Assembly (NCBI GenBank): GCA_030765065.1
Contig: CM060977.1
Coordinates: 128,778,295-128,842,294 of the forward strand
Direction: 5' to 3'
Source of the DNA: Deroplatys truncata
Taxonomy: Eukaryota; Arthropoda; Insecta; Mantodea; Mantidae
Length of the DNA: 64,000 nucleotides
Shown here: piece after piece, positions 1 through 11,194 of the stretch
How the letters are laid out: every line of letters begins with the position of its first letter
Numbering within the stretch: position 1 is the stretch's first letter
Notes under the pieces: generated by a model
The model's database searches: none
Told to the model about the DNA's origin: nothing
What the model saw: only the letters and a program-made list of their open reading frames with translations
Position numbers and translations under genes: made by a program

Positions 1-602
1 GTGATAGGTGGAGAAGGATGTGCTATGGATGTAAAAGGAGTAGGAATTATTAAATTTTTTAAACAACTTAAGTACTTGGGTACAGTTTTACACAAGTCAG
101 GAAGTTGTAAACAAGATGCTGGTGAGCGTATTAACAAGCAAGAGGAGCACTCAGAGTCCTAAACGGAATATTGTGGAGTAGAGTGATCCATGAAAGAAAA
201 CAAGGTAATTTTAAGAGTTATTATTGAAAGCATTATGACATATGGAGGTGAAGCCTGGTCCTTGACAGAAGATCAGAAGCAAAGATTGTGTGCGGTGGAA
301 ATGGGTGGTTTATGGAGAAACGCCGTCTCTCCAGAATGCAGAAAGTGAGAAATGAGGATATAAGAAAAAGGATGCATCAATCAGATCCGTAGTTGATGCA
401 TTGGAAGGTAAAATTCTGCAATGGTATCGTTACGTTCGAAGGATGCCCAATGTAAGATGGCCAAAAAAGGAAAGAAGAAACTGGTAAACCTCGAACAACA
501 TGGAGAGCAGGAGTTGCACGAACCATGCGACCAAGAAATACCAACGACAACCGCTGGTCTGATAGACAAGGCTGGAACCAGGCAACAAGGGGCAACCGCT
601 GA
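1..602 (+). pseudogene. LINE reverse-transcriptase ORF, 3' end (decayed)
   Basis: Carboxy-terminal tail of a non-LTR retrotransposon polyprotein, entering from the left window edge. The first 150 bases read FKQLKYLGTVLHKSG then ERINKQ, the block downstream of the RT catalytic core in many insect LINEs. Near the end (about 477-602) the frame reads GKPRTTWRAGVARTM then NRWSDRQGWNQATRG and stops at 600-602, matching the usual 'GRPRxTWxxGV...W.DRxxW' terminus of such elements. Between these blocks the frame is broken by stops and shifts, so no protein is made. Integration produced only a 5'-truncated copy, or the 5' part lies outside the window. The exact LINE clade cannot be told from this tail. 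Confidence 0.75.
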
Positions 603-837
603 CAAGTGGAAACGCCGATAAAGGTAAGTAAATTAAGCCAATACTTATACTATTGTAGACCAAGCTAACATAAAAGGACACATGCATAAACAACATCTTT
701 ATTGAACCTACGTATATAATCTTGGAACATGTACCATTTTGTTTTATGAAGCATACTGAGATAACTATTCAGTAAACATGAATAACTGAAACATTTTAAC
801 CAGTCTATGATTACTGTGTTTACTGTTTTCTTTACCG

Positions 838-940
838 CTATTACACACAACACACACAAACACCCATGCCGGGACTGGAACACGCGACATTCAGCTTGGC
901 GGAGCGCCAAAGCTATTCACTCCAGCGACCATGGCTACGA
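838..940 (-). repeat. tRNA-like SINE head
   Basis: Read on the minus strand, this GC-richer stretch has an A-box-like segment (GGTCGCTGGAGTG) and a B-box-like segment (GTTCCAGTCCC) about 45 bases apart, as in the pol III promoter of tRNA-derived SINEs. No cloverleaf with a full acceptor stem is apparent, so it is not called a tRNA gene. It lies between the LINE tail and the mariner relic. Confidence 0.45.
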
Positions 941-972
941 GGGCCGGCGATAGTTTATTTCCGTTGTTTTTA

Positions 973-1687
973 CGAGGGTAATCCAGAAAGTCCCAGACGT
1001 TTTGAAATAAAATATTAGAAAATTCAAATATCAACGTTTATTATCTATATTTGAAAGATACACTCTTAAGCTATTTTTCTACATAATCACCATACAAATT
1101 GAGGCATTTTGGCACAAGTTTTTCAATACCCTCTCTGTAGAACTCTGCCACCTGCGACTTCAACCACTGGTTTACGCCGGCATGCAGTTCAGTGTCAGTA
1201 TCAAAGCATCAATTTGATGCAACAAACTCCGTGAAATTTGGGGAAAATGTTCCGAAAGTTCTGTAATCGGGGAACGACGATTTTCACGAATTTTTTATTG
1301 ATTTCCATTGACCGTTCATCAGTCATAAGGCTAGGTCTACCACTGCAAACCTTGTCGTGAACATTTGTACGGCCATTTTTAAAATCAATGCGCCATTGCC
1401 TGACTCGGCTTTCACTCATTATTCCCTGCAAGTAAACATCAAAAGTTGACGATAAATTTCAATTTGTTTGTTCTATTTAGCCAACCGCACTTCACAAGTG
1501 GCGGGATTTTCTAATGCAGCACACATATTGACAACTCAAAGAGAGCACAGTAAGGAAGTCACAGTCCTCACGCTACCACAGCTGGATGGTACTGAATGTA
1601 GGAATGTTCTGACACCAAGATGGTGGCTCTAGCCCTACTCATCGCTACGATAAAACAAAACGTCTGGGACTTTCTGGACTGCCCTCT
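973..1687 (-). mobile_element. Internally deleted mariner element with TIRs
   Basis: Both ends carry the same terminal inverted repeat. The left (973-1004) and the right (1656-1687, inverted) share TCCAGAAAGTCCCAGACG and differ only in the first few bases. A TA precedes the left end. At about 715 bp the copy is roughly half the usual 1.3 kb of a mariner, because the middle of the transposase has been lost. The element could have been mobilised only by transposase from elsewhere. Confidence 0.85.
1071..1440 (-). pseudogene. mariner transposase, N- and C-terminal pieces fused
   Basis: The amino-terminal part (about 1440 down to 1206) reads GIMSESRVRQWRIDFKNGR, then NVHDKVCSGRPSL, the second helix-turn-helix and GRPS linker of mariner transposases. 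A single-base shift around 1290 then moves the recognisable frame, which continues as RENRRSPITELSEHFPQIS. The carboxy end (about 1200 to 1071) reads QWLKSQVAEFYREGIEKLV then LNLYGDYVEK and a stop, the typical mariner terminus. The whole DDD catalytic core is missing between them, so the product would be inactive even without the shift. Confidence 0.85.
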
Positions 1688-1689
1688 GG

Positions 1690-2110
1690 GCTTTCCACAA
1701 TGTTACACTTACAAATATAACTCCACCCCAACCAGGAGATACAAGCTCAACTGCAGAATTTTATAAATAGTCGGAGCAATCAGAACAGTGAAGTCAACGT
1801 TAACATCAAGTACATGTGTTGCAAAGAAAGTAACATTACAACAACACACAATATAAACAATGTTGCCTTAATTACAAATACCAATATATTAACAAAATAT
1901 AAAGCACAGAAACTGTTATTACAGCATTTTTAATTGCTCCGCTTTCAATTCTTTCTGTAGTATATTAAATAAACGTACCATAAAAATGCAACTAGTGCTT
2001 AGTAATATCAAAGACCTTGAAGTACAAAACCTATGAGATTAAAAATTCCTATATTAGGCTCTCATTTTACTACATTTTACCGCATTTTGTATTTCATACT
2101 TCTATTTATT
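1690..2110. other. Unassigned AT-rich spacer
   Basis: No open frame of note, no repeat shared with the rest of the window and no RNA-like structure was recognised here. Confidence 0.5.
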
Positions 2111-2952
2111 TTTACTTTCTGTACTACGTATAGTAAGTAGGGGAAGTATTGCATTCCACCCAAAACTTCGATACCGAGATTTCACTGGAAATACATGTTT
2201 TGGGCTGCAGTGAATCCAGAAAAAGTATTTTTGGAAACATGTCAGTGTGTCCGTGAAGAGCATAACTCAGAAACGAACAGTCGGATAAACACCAAACTGG
2301 TTATTTATGTTCAGTATCTTCCATAGATGCGACACGAAGGTTTTCAAGAAAATCCCCCCAACCCAGATTAACCTTTACATGGAACATATTTCGAAAATTT
2401 TAATTTTCTCATAAATGGCTCTAACGATTTTGATTAAAATATAATATATTTAAGATACTTTCATGACAATAAAATGTATATCTTTTATTTTCTGGAAATG
2501 TCTCCAAAAGTATTCTTCATTGTGAACGACTTTTACGTAACTTGTAAACCATAAACCAATTTTACTACACAAAAAATGTATATCACGTTAAAGTACAAAA
2601 TTTATGTCAGATGCATTTTGTTTTGTTGAGTGAACCATTTTTGAGATATTGCTTGTTATTCCCTTAAATTTTCCAATACTTACACATTTTCTCAAATGGG
2701 AATTCGTTATTCATTTTTTTTGGTCCTAGTATTGTTAAGAGAATAGAATACTCCACACAACAACCAGCTCTTAAAATATTTGGCTATAGCTTAAAGCCTA
2801 CCAATTCCCCTTGCATCTACAAGAAAATTAGCAATAAGATTAACATCTCGATATCTCGATTAACATGAAGCATATGGAGAATAAGCGTTTGTAAAAATAG
2901 ATTGTACAAGAGTAAAGAAAGTCATGTGAGTGTAACACGTCAGATTTTTTTC
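2111..2952 (+). repeat. R1 dispersed repeat, copy 1 (near full length)
   Basis: One of the best-preserved copies of the window's main repeat. It starts TTACTTTCTGTACTACG and ends CACGTCAGATTTTTT. Landmarks in order are GGAAGTATTGCATTCCACCC, ACTCAGAAACGAACAGTCGG, a GGTTTTCAAGAAAATCCCCC box, TGTATATCTT..TTTTCTGG, CTACCAATTCCCCTTGCATC, and the terminal GTGAGTGTAACAC block. Here orientation plus means TTACTTTC first. It carries no credible gene. Confidence 0.85.
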
Positions 2953-3545
2953 CTCTGTAACATACACACCATAATCTCTGAACAGGAATATGTGATGACA
3001 AATTAGAATGATTTTAAATTGGGGAAACGTTTTTGAATTTTCCATTTATTTAAAACCTTTTATTTCACATGCAGTGCTTCATCCCCTTCGGTGAAATTGA
3101 AAGAGCCCATGAGACCGAAATGACTCAAGAGCACTAACTGCTCAGTGCACTGAGCACTTAATTCCAATCTCCCTTTCTCCCCTTTGAATTCTCTATTTTC
3201 ATAACTGCTCTCGCTTCATAAACCCTGCATTATTCTGTATCTGCACTCAGCAATGGTACAAATGAAAGTGCAGTAATGAAAATGAGGTCAGTTCTTTTCG
3301 CCGTGAGCGAAGTATGCCGTTATAAAGAACCAACAGATACAGAAAATGTTTTTAAATGAATTATTATATTGTATAAGTTACATGCGGTTTAAATATTCAG
3401 TATGTTAGGAATCTTGTTGTGTAGACAGTTATGTTCACTACCAACCTGGGATTTTCTGATGAAATTTAACACAACGAAGACATATTCTTCTTCAGTGTGA
3501 CCAACTTGAGAAAGGAGTATTTTAGGAGTTGTATCGTATTTCAAG
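2953..3545. other. Unassigned spacer
   Basis: No recognisable gene or repeat. Short open frames on both strands (around 3389-3736) overlap each other and the R2 repeat edge and look accidental. Confidence 0.45.
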
Positions 3546-4428
3546 TGTTGGGGAGCCGAACTTGTAGTAGTTGCAACCGCACGTATAGTAAACAGTTTGC
3601 GGTAGCCTTCGCCCAAAATGTATTTTCAGGTGGCCTTTGCCCCATGTTTAAAAATATTATTACTGTTTGTTTAAATATTATATATTTATGTTTGCCTGCG
3701 CTGCGTCAGTATTTGTTAGAGACACGTTTCTCTTAGCAGGGTTGTGGTGCGACAAGAATGTAGGCTTACACAAATTATAATTTTATTTCACTCCTTTTAT
3801 TAATACTTGATACGATTTTAAATAACACTTAACTGATATAGAGACCTGTGAGATTCTTTAATTAATTACTTGCACTTTTTAACAGGTAAGACTATTTTCG
3901 TCTCACAGGAACATGTATTAAATTTCTTGAGGACACTTTTTTCGTCTGATTAGTAACGCTGTCTGCATCCAACTGAACTGATTTCAATCGCCTAAACTTG
4001 TAAATTTCTGTATTTCAAGTCTCTGATTGGCTAATCCTGCTCCAATAGAATACCTGCATTTAACTAAAGCTTTTTCTGATTGTTGATTGGCTATTTTTTA
4101 TAAACTGTCACTAAAATTAGATTACTGCTTCCAAGAATCACAAATAGTATCGTTAAACTTTCAAATTCATTATTGCCTCAAGGTTACCTCATTGTTAGCA
4201 ATCTTTAACCTATTATTCTCCAGCTCCTACATTATTAAATTACGTAATATATTCACATAATATTATTATACATGGATACAATAATACAGGCATAAGCAAT
4301 GACTGTTACATATATTTTTTTATATATTTATTATTACATACACATATTACTTCAAGGCGGGCTGTTATTGAATTTATTATATTATATAATTAGACTGAAA
4401 TCATTTAAGTGTTAAACATACTGCCTGA
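3546..4428 (-). repeat. R2 LTR-like repeat, copy X
   Basis: Begins TGTTGGGGAGCC and ends near CATACTGCCTGA; on the minus strand it starts (T)CAGGCAGTATG. It shares blocks such as TTAGCAGG.TGGTGCG, TTGGCTA, CAGCTCCTACATT and GGCGGGCTGTTATT with copies at 6053-6901 and 63228-64000. An ATG-initiated open stretch overlaps its left edge but resembles nothing known. Confidence 0.65.
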
Positions 4429-4552
4429 AACTTTGGTTTTCCCGTCAAGTTATACTTCAATTTATCGCAATTCGTTGTAGATTTATTGCATACGTTATAT
4501 TGGCATACTTCTTGGATCTCAACGCTGTTCTTTTATGTAACCTACATAAAAA

Positions 4553-4799
4553 TTAAATGGCGGGAATTATGAATCCAGAAGAAACTGAAATGGAAGAGCC
4601 AAGTGAAATTACAGAAGCAGCAGAAAGAATAACACTAGAGGTGCTTAACCAAACATTCAGAAAGCCGTATAATATAGCATATAATCGCTTCATTTTCTGC
4701 TGGCGAATCGACAACACATCCAACATCTCTCTTTTTAACACAATTTCTCTTGTTTCAGAACGCGTGCTAAACATGATATCTTGTAGTTCCAGGTATTAA
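4553..4799 (+). CDS. Unrecognised short ORF (80 aa)
   Basis: An ATG-started frame from 4557 encodes an acidic amino-terminus (MAGIMNPEETEMEEPSEIT) followed by less biased sequence, and ends at 4799. The antiparallel strand is also open across most of the same interval (73 codons). It lies inside the degenerate R2 element, opposite to the element's orientation. No family is recognised and no splice or promoter signal singles it out. Chance is the simplest explanation. Confidence 0.15.
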
Positions 4800-5014
4800 T
4801 ATAATAATATTGATATTTTACAAATTCGTGCGCCGTCTAAAAGGAGTATATACCAACCTACTTTACCTCTTGTATCATAGTTTCCTATTAAGCAGACTTC
4901 TCATGTTGTGAGGTACTATTGTACCAAAAACTGGTATTGGCCATCAGAAAGGCATAAACCTGGATAATGTGTTCTGTAAAATGATTATCATTACTACCAC
5001 TATCGGGAAGAATT

Positions 5015-5863
5015 TGTCGCAGTTCTCAATGGCTCGTGTTATCCTATTTGTTGAGCGCCTCTTGTTTTATTATTTTAAATTTGGGTTCTTTGTCCTCCGG
5101 CTAGCTACTCAGTCGAGCAAATATCCCTAACCAGGGCGTGTAAACGGAAAGGATTTATTGTTAAAAGATAACACTGATAAAAAAAATTGTTTCTACACTT
5201 TTATTGCCATCACACATAATTAATAATTCACATATTTAATCGCCTGACTGAAACTGTGATATTTCCAAATGTAACTACTGTATTATTAGTTGCCGCGTAC
5301 CAGTTACATTTTTGTAACTAACTCTGCGACGTACACCTCGTGAGAGTTTCTTCAGAACTGCGTATCGTGCACCAATTACTTCGCGTACTTCACATTTTTA
5401 TAACTATGCGACGTGCACCTCGTGAGAGACTCATCAAAACTGTGTGACGTGCACCTCGTGAAAGCTTCTTCGCAACTTATACTTGCTTATGGCTCGAGAA
5501 TATATACTCCTTCACACCAAATTGCCTAAACATAATAGAGCTGCTATTGGTTACCAAATCGCGCCCACTTTAGCGTCTGTTTTGTCAGCCAATCACTGCT
5601 ACTAGCATAAATACTCTAGGGAAGATATTCCCTCCATTTCTAAAAAAAGCACGCTACCCTGACGTCATTTGTTTGTCTCTTCTTAGTGATAAACAACTCA
5701 CCTCCTAGGTTTATTGTTACCCACTTCTATTGTTAGTTTCAGTGAGGCCGTGTAAACTTATTTCCTAACAATACTTATGGCTAACAAACATCTAAAATGT
5801 AATATTAATTTACACTACAATCACTCTGGCATTCACAGTGTTGTGATATATAATATTGCCTCA
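5015..5863 (-). mobile_element. R3 solo LTR, copy A, 4-bp TSD AATT
   Basis: A complete LTR with ends TGTCGC and GCCTCA on the plus strand (TGAGGC...GCGACA on the minus strand), flanked by AATT at 5011-5014 and 5864-5867. Minus-strand promoter-like features match copy C: a TATA-type AGTATATATTCTCGAGCC and an AATAAAAGTG poly(A) block near 5200. Copy A is about 50 bp longer than its sisters because a GCGACGT.CACCTCGTGAGAG unit is present about three times around 5330-5465. No internal retrotransposon DNA follows, so this is a solo LTR from LTR-LTR recombination, inserted into R2. Confidence 0.85.
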
Positions 5864-6022
5864 AATTTGAGAGGATATTCCCTAATAACCAAAGCTTAGT
5901 TCCTACTAACAGAAGCTTAAATATTGTTAAAGTATCATTAACAAAAATATGTAATTTAAAGCAGATTATTGCCCCACTGTTGGAGACACATACTTGAGAT
6001 AGAATATCTTCACGTTATTAGC

Positions 6023-6040
6023 ACCACGCTTTGGTCACCA
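6023..6040 (-). other. Candidate primer-binding site of R2
   Basis: On the minus strand TGGTGACCAAAGCG lies about a dozen bases past the end of the right-hand LTR-like repeat. A TGG start is expected for pairing with the CCA end of a tRNA primer. The tRNA was not identified. The gap to the LTR is longer than usual, so the LTR may end nearer to this site than I placed it. Confidence 0.4.
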
Positions 6041-6052
6041 GTTTGAAGAAGG

Positions 6053-6901
6053 TGTTGGGGAGCCTAAAGTTGAAGTAGTTGCAGGCACGTACAATAAAAA
6101 CTTTCCGGTGGCCTTCGCCCCCACGTTTAAAAGATCAACTATGCAATTTTTAATGTTTATTTAAACATTATGTATGTATATTTGCCTCGGTCTCGTCAGT
6201 ATTAATTTTCAGAAACACCTATCTCTTAGCAGGGGGGTGGTGCGGCTAAAGAATGAAGGCTTATACAAAATATAATAGTATTTAACTTCGTTTTATTAAT
6301 CTTTCACACGATTAAATAACACTTCACTGCTATATCCTTCTGTAGAGCTGTGAGATTATTGTTACTTGTGCTTCTTAAAACGTAAACTTTATATTATTCA
6401 CGCCGTAATGCTTTTTTCATGTCTCTCACGTATCGAGCGGAATGCTCTGGAACGCTGTCTAGTAGCGTCTGGCGTCTGCCGCCTAAATTCGTATATTTCC
6501 ACTATTTCAAGTGTCTGATTGGCTAATTTTACTCCAATATAATACCTTTTATTTAACTTAAAACTTTCCTAGTTTTTGATTCGCTAGTTATAATCTCTTT
6601 TAAATATTACATATCTAAGAATTACTAGTAGCCTTTATTAAACTTTCTGATCCATTATTGCCTCAAGGTTATCTCATTGTTAGTAACTGCTTCTATTCTC
6701 ACAGCTCCTACATTGTTAAATTACTTAATACATTCACATAACATTATTATACATGTACATAATAATATAAACATAATACAATGACTGTTACATACATTTT
6801 ACATATTATTACATACACATATTGCTTTATGGCGAGCTGTTATTATATTTTATATTATATAATTAGACTGATATTATTTAAGTGTTAAAAATACTATCCC
6901 A
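6053..6901 (-). repeat. R2 LTR-like repeat, copy Y
   Basis: Same blocks as copy X: TGTTGGGGAGCC at one end, CTTAGCAGGGGGGTGGTGCGG, CACAGCTCCTACATTG, and GTGTTAAAAATACTATCCCA at the other. It is diverged from X in scattered positions and small indels, which points to an old insertion. It is the presumed 5' LTR of the minus-strand element. Confidence 0.65.
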
Positions 6902-8201
6902 AATTATGCTAATGACTACCATTTCTTTTAATATCAATGTTAATAATTTTTAAAGAGTTGTGTGCTACGACAATACGCATAAATGTTAGTAATATGTAAA
7001 AGCAATGCCAGAAGTATTTTGTACTTACAACTGAAAAACGTTCTTTCTTATGAGGATTGTAACCAAAGAGAATTCAATAGGAAATCGATTAAGAAAACAT
7101 ATTCTATCTCAACACTGTAGGAAGCATGTAACAATAGACAAGCTCCTAGAACATTCCATAGCAGTTTTATAGCCAGCAAACGTTCCTCTAAACTTTCTAT
7201 AGTACATAGTGTTTGATACGTTTGTACGTATGATACGTCACTATAGTAGTCAATAGAATTCAAGATTTTGTCTTTTAAATGCAGATAGTCGCGACACCAC
7301 AAAAATCGTTGCAAATAGATCAGTTCCTACTCAGACCCGAGTGGCACAAAAGTAGTTATGTGTGAAGCTCCGTGAAAAGCAGTTTCAAAAGTGCAGCAAT
7401 ATAAAATAATACAAATTTATTGTAATTTTTGGATTGATATCGTGTACAACATTAATTAGCGATAATCAATAATTGTGTAATTTAATAAAAATTAGAAATC
7501 GGGTGTACTTATAAATCCCTCGCGTGCACGCGAATACTCTAGCAAAGTAAAATGTTCCGTTTGCAACGAGTGGTGTATGTTTAAGTGACCTACAAGGTTT
7601 CAAGACATCTTTACGTATTAATATATTGAACTGTGTGTGTTAGGTTATTTACATTTTTCCTTAAGTCGTTCCACACCCTGATTACAGCAAAGTGGCTACC
7701 AAAACATAGCTAGCCGGAGCAAAACAGATATAATCTACAGCAACACAGAAACTTTTGATTTCACACACACAAAAACATACGTCATCATCTACCATAGGAA
7801 ATCTGTTGAAGTAGTTTTGTGAACCAACAATGCCATATCAATGCAATATTAAGAAACATATAAATATTATTAATTCTGGTATAATCACACTGTTAATCAT
7901 ATTTGTATATTTTACTACATTTAGATACAATTTTCGTGTTCCTGATGCAAAACTTTTCCCTGGACACGTGTTTTACTAGCGAGAGCTCGTCTCACAAAGG
8001 CGAGGGGAAACGTTGAACAATTATAAAGACCTTTTGTAAACTGTATGTGCTAGAAAGGCACAAGTGAATTACGCTGGGGGAACACCTGATGAATTCAAAA
8101 GCTGGGGATTTCACCTTGTCTTAAATATCTTAAATTTACACTGCTAGGCAACCAATAAGTGAATTATAACTAAATTTCGGACCGCCAGACTATATCAGCA
8201 G
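6902..8201. other. Unassigned AT-rich region
   Basis: About 1.3 kb without a recognised element. A minus-strand open stretch at 7048-7314 has no family resemblance. There are no splice-framed exons or promoter motifs that I can defend. Confidence 0.45.
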
Positions 8202-8567
8202 CTAATGACCAAGAAGCATATTCAGTCTTTTGTTGAACTCACTTGCGAGCATAACCTGCGACACTACGCGGAAGCATTCCGCGCCAATTTTCGGTATAAA
8301 ATGTATCACATGGAACTGCGTGTGCGCGACGGTAACAAGTTTAAAGTTAACGTATTCGTATGAACTCGCCTGCCGGTAGAAACTACGGCCTTCAGAGAAC
8401 GATTCCGTGCTAAGCATTAAGTGCGTATATACATTTATTTCCATAATGCTATACAAAATTCTTACAATTTTTAATAAATTACTTTGAGTTGCTATTTTTC
8501 CTTTCTTTGGTTCATCATACATTTTAACACCGTGGTTATTTATGCATGGTGGGTCATAACAATTCAC
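8202..8567 (-). CDS. Unrecognised ORF (121 aa)
   Basis: The longest frame in the window that I could not tie to a transposon. It is ATG-started and 121 codons long. The downstream half (about 8202-8420) is clearly GC-richer than the surroundings and reads SYEYVNFKLVTVAHTQFHVI then HFIPKIGAECFRVVSQVM. The upstream half is lysine-rich. There is no signal peptide, membrane segment or known motif. It ends just short of the LINE tail on the same strand, so it may be a further repeat, a decayed exon or chance. Confidence 0.25.
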   Translation of the reverse strand: MNCYDPPCINNHGVKMYDEPKKGKIATQSNLLKIVRILYSIMEINVYTHLMLSTESFSEGRSFYRQASSYEYVNFKLVTVAHTQFHVIHFIPKIGAECFRVVSQVMLASEFNKRLNMLLGH

Positions 8568-9630
8568 ATTGCTTTATTTTTCTAAACCATTTTACTCTTA
8601 GTCTCCCCATATATTCTCTCATTCTTTTTATATCCCTGTCCTTTCGTATTTACATTATCCTAACCTTTAATACTTCTTTGTTAACATTCTCCCATTCTTT
8701 AGATAAAAACTGATCTCTCCACAACTTAGTTTCTTCACATTCAATTATATAATGCAAATTATTATCTGTCTCTCCATAAAGAGGACATCTATCCAAATTC
8801 GCTCCCTTCTTATCTCCCCTTAGCCTATGTGCACTTAATCTAGACCAGGCCCACCCTTCTCTCACTAACCTATTACCTACATCCACGTACCTATCCCTTC
8901 CCCAGTCCACCTTTAATTGTTTATATAGTTCCAAACTTTTCTTTCCTTCCAGACTTTGAAATAATTCTTGTTTCTGTATATTTTCTACTCTGTTCCTCAT
9001 TTCTTTCCAGAAAACTTTAACTAACCCCTCTCTCTTCTCCCATAAGTTACCAATTCCTATTTCCTGTAAAATTCTCCTTATTCCTTGAGCCCAGTTCATC
9101 CCATCATTGGATTTTTCTTGTATTATTAAACATTGCTTTAAGATATTATGCTCGTCCAATGATTTCAGTCTATGCCAATATTTAAGCATCCTTTGTACCA
9201 TCATGCCCTTGCTACCTACTCTTCCCAACTCTAACATTTCTGCTTCATTAGGTGATGAAATAGATAAACCTAACATACATTTACAGAACTATTTACTTTA
9301 TCAATCGTCTCCCATCCTTTGTCACTTCCCCAAATCTCTGATCCATAGACCATATTTGCTTCAACTACAGCTTTGTAAACCCTTTCCAACCATTTAGTTT
9401 GCATATCTGGTATTTTCTTTAAGCATATTCTTATAGCAGTCATTGCTAATCTTCCCTTAGCTAAGGCACTTATCTTGTGATCATTCCATCTCCCATTACT
9501 ACATATTCTCACTCCCAAATAATCAAACTTGTTTACTATTTGCAACTCTTCCCCTTCCACATACCACTTTTCCTCCTTCTTCAATTCATAGCTCTTTTTA
9601 AATACCATTATCTTTGAATTTTTAAAATGT
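8568..9630 (-). pseudogene. LINE ORF2 3' part (post-RT region and zinc knuckle)
   Basis: A minus-strand non-LTR retrotransposon fragment, truncated at its 5' side near 9630. It begins SKIMVFKKSYELKKEEKWYV, runs through VNKFDYLGVRIC, ALAKGRLAMTAIRI, KWLERVYKAVVEANMVYGSE and IWGSDKGWETI: the segment just after the RT fingers/palm in insect LINEs. A frameshift near 9275 switches frame. The second frame (9276-8650) runs SISSPNEAEMLELGRVGSKG and ends with a knuckle-like CPLYGETDNNLHYIIECEE before the stop. Two frames and the missing catalytic core make it nonfunctional. Codons remain well preserved, so the copy is not ancient. Confidence 0.85.
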
Positions 9631-11190
9631 ATTACAAAATGAATATATGATATGCAACACTTTTGTTAGACCTCCTCCTGAAATAGAACCTACCACTAAA
9701 TCATATGCAAAATGTAATCCTGAAATGTCTATTATTTACTGTGGATAAATATAAGTTATCCTTATTCTACTCTTCTAAGATATCGTCAATAAATAAAGTG
9801 CGTAGTAAGACACAATTAAAGGTCGTGTGAGCGAAGTAAGCAATCTTTCGTGAACAATGAAGTCAGCGCAGTATTGCGTGCGTACTGGAAATGCGTCGAT
9901 CATCACTACACTAATCTTTTTAAAGTGCTATCGTTATTATTATCAACATTTACAATTGAAACTTAGCTAAAATAAGTACTAAAAGTTCAAGCTTAATCAC
10001 TGTCTTCATTTTTATTAAGTCTTCTTATGAGGCACGCCCTTGAGGTATCCATATCTAATTTCATCCTAAAAAATCATCATCAGCCGACAGCAGCAGAGGC
10101 CCCGAGAACTTCAAATGTAGCAACTAAAATATGGAGACACGCCCTCGTAACTAGCCGACACAACCAATAATTACTATTATCTTACTTGGAGCCCACCAAG
10201 TACAGTAACGCCTACACGTATTATTTTGAGTCGAGCAAATACGTCGTCTATTTATCCTTCACCACTGATGCTACACAACTAATACGAATTATATCACAAC
10301 GACAAGAAGGATAACGACGCACTGCATAGCAGCATCCAGAAGCAAACAGAGAAGCATCAATCCCAACGATATATGTATGCATATAACGAAGGCGACTTCG
10401 AGTCGGGGAGAAGAGAGACGGAATCGCATTAAATTTCTTCGGTGAAATCTACTTTCACGACATTCATCATTCATGGTTTGTTGCCATCAACTCTTAATCG
10501 CTATAGAACTATTAGGTGGCGTCAAATTCGACCTTAGCGACATTGTCGCTGTAACTATAAATATCACAATGACGAGTTCCTCGCAGTCTATCCATTTATT
10601 AGGATTGTTTAGTGGTTCGTTTATGTTAGGAGTTCAGTGTAGTGAGGCGGACAGGTTTCCAGTATCTGGAATGGAACCGGGTACTTCTTGCCGGCACGCA
10701 GTGATATAATTTTATATTAGATCTCATTTTATTTAACATTTAGTTATCATATTTTAGTGCAATCAAATATTGTCATTTGTAATATTGTGTATGTATGGCT
10801 GTTGTCTTGTAACATTATTGTATTGTGGACCTGGCAGTGTGTCTAAAACGGAATTCATTCATGAATCTACACAGGAATACCATACACTAGACACCATGCT
10901 TCTCGGATACCTTCATGAATCACAAAAAGACCCATCATTTCCTTGAAAGCATCTCTCACCGAAGAAATTCAAATAGTAAAACTGGCAAGGATACTAACGT
11001 CTGTTTTTCTGTTTGAACGCCAAGAGTACGAGTAGATATTTCCAGCAAAAGCTTTCTGATCACATCACTCGCAAGAAGAGGTAAGCTCGCTTAAACTTTA
11101 ATTTCTCTAATACGTACCTAATAAGAAGAGGAACAATTACATTCCACACACAATTTCGTTGCCCTTATATCACCTCATCTCCTGCATTAA
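9631..11190. other. Unassigned region
   Basis: About 1.5 kb. The stretch 10270-10710 is somewhat GC-richer and has open frames on both strands (60-78 codons), but none resembles a known protein. I see no tRNA, SINE head or repeat shared elsewhere in the window. Confidence 0.4.
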
Positions 11191-11194
11191 AAAT

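Larger units (their letters stand above)
3546..6901 (-). mobile_element. R2 LTR-type element, degenerate, with nested solo LTR
   Basis: Two directly repeated, diverged ~850-880 bp sequences (3546-4428 and 6053-6901) flank about 1.6 kb and look like the 3' and 5' LTRs of one minus-strand element. Just inside the right-hand repeat is a PBS-like TGGTGACC. About half of the interior is an unrelated R3 solo LTR (5015-5863), leaving only ~770 bp of original internal DNA with no recognisable gag or pol. The outer flanks do not give a clean target duplication, so pairing of the two repeats is an inference. They could be independent solo LTRs. Confidence 0.55.

Noticed and set aside
3546-6901. A clean target duplication for the R2 pair
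   Set aside because: Bases outside the two repeats (CAAG at the left; AATT at the right) do not match, so pairing stays tentative.
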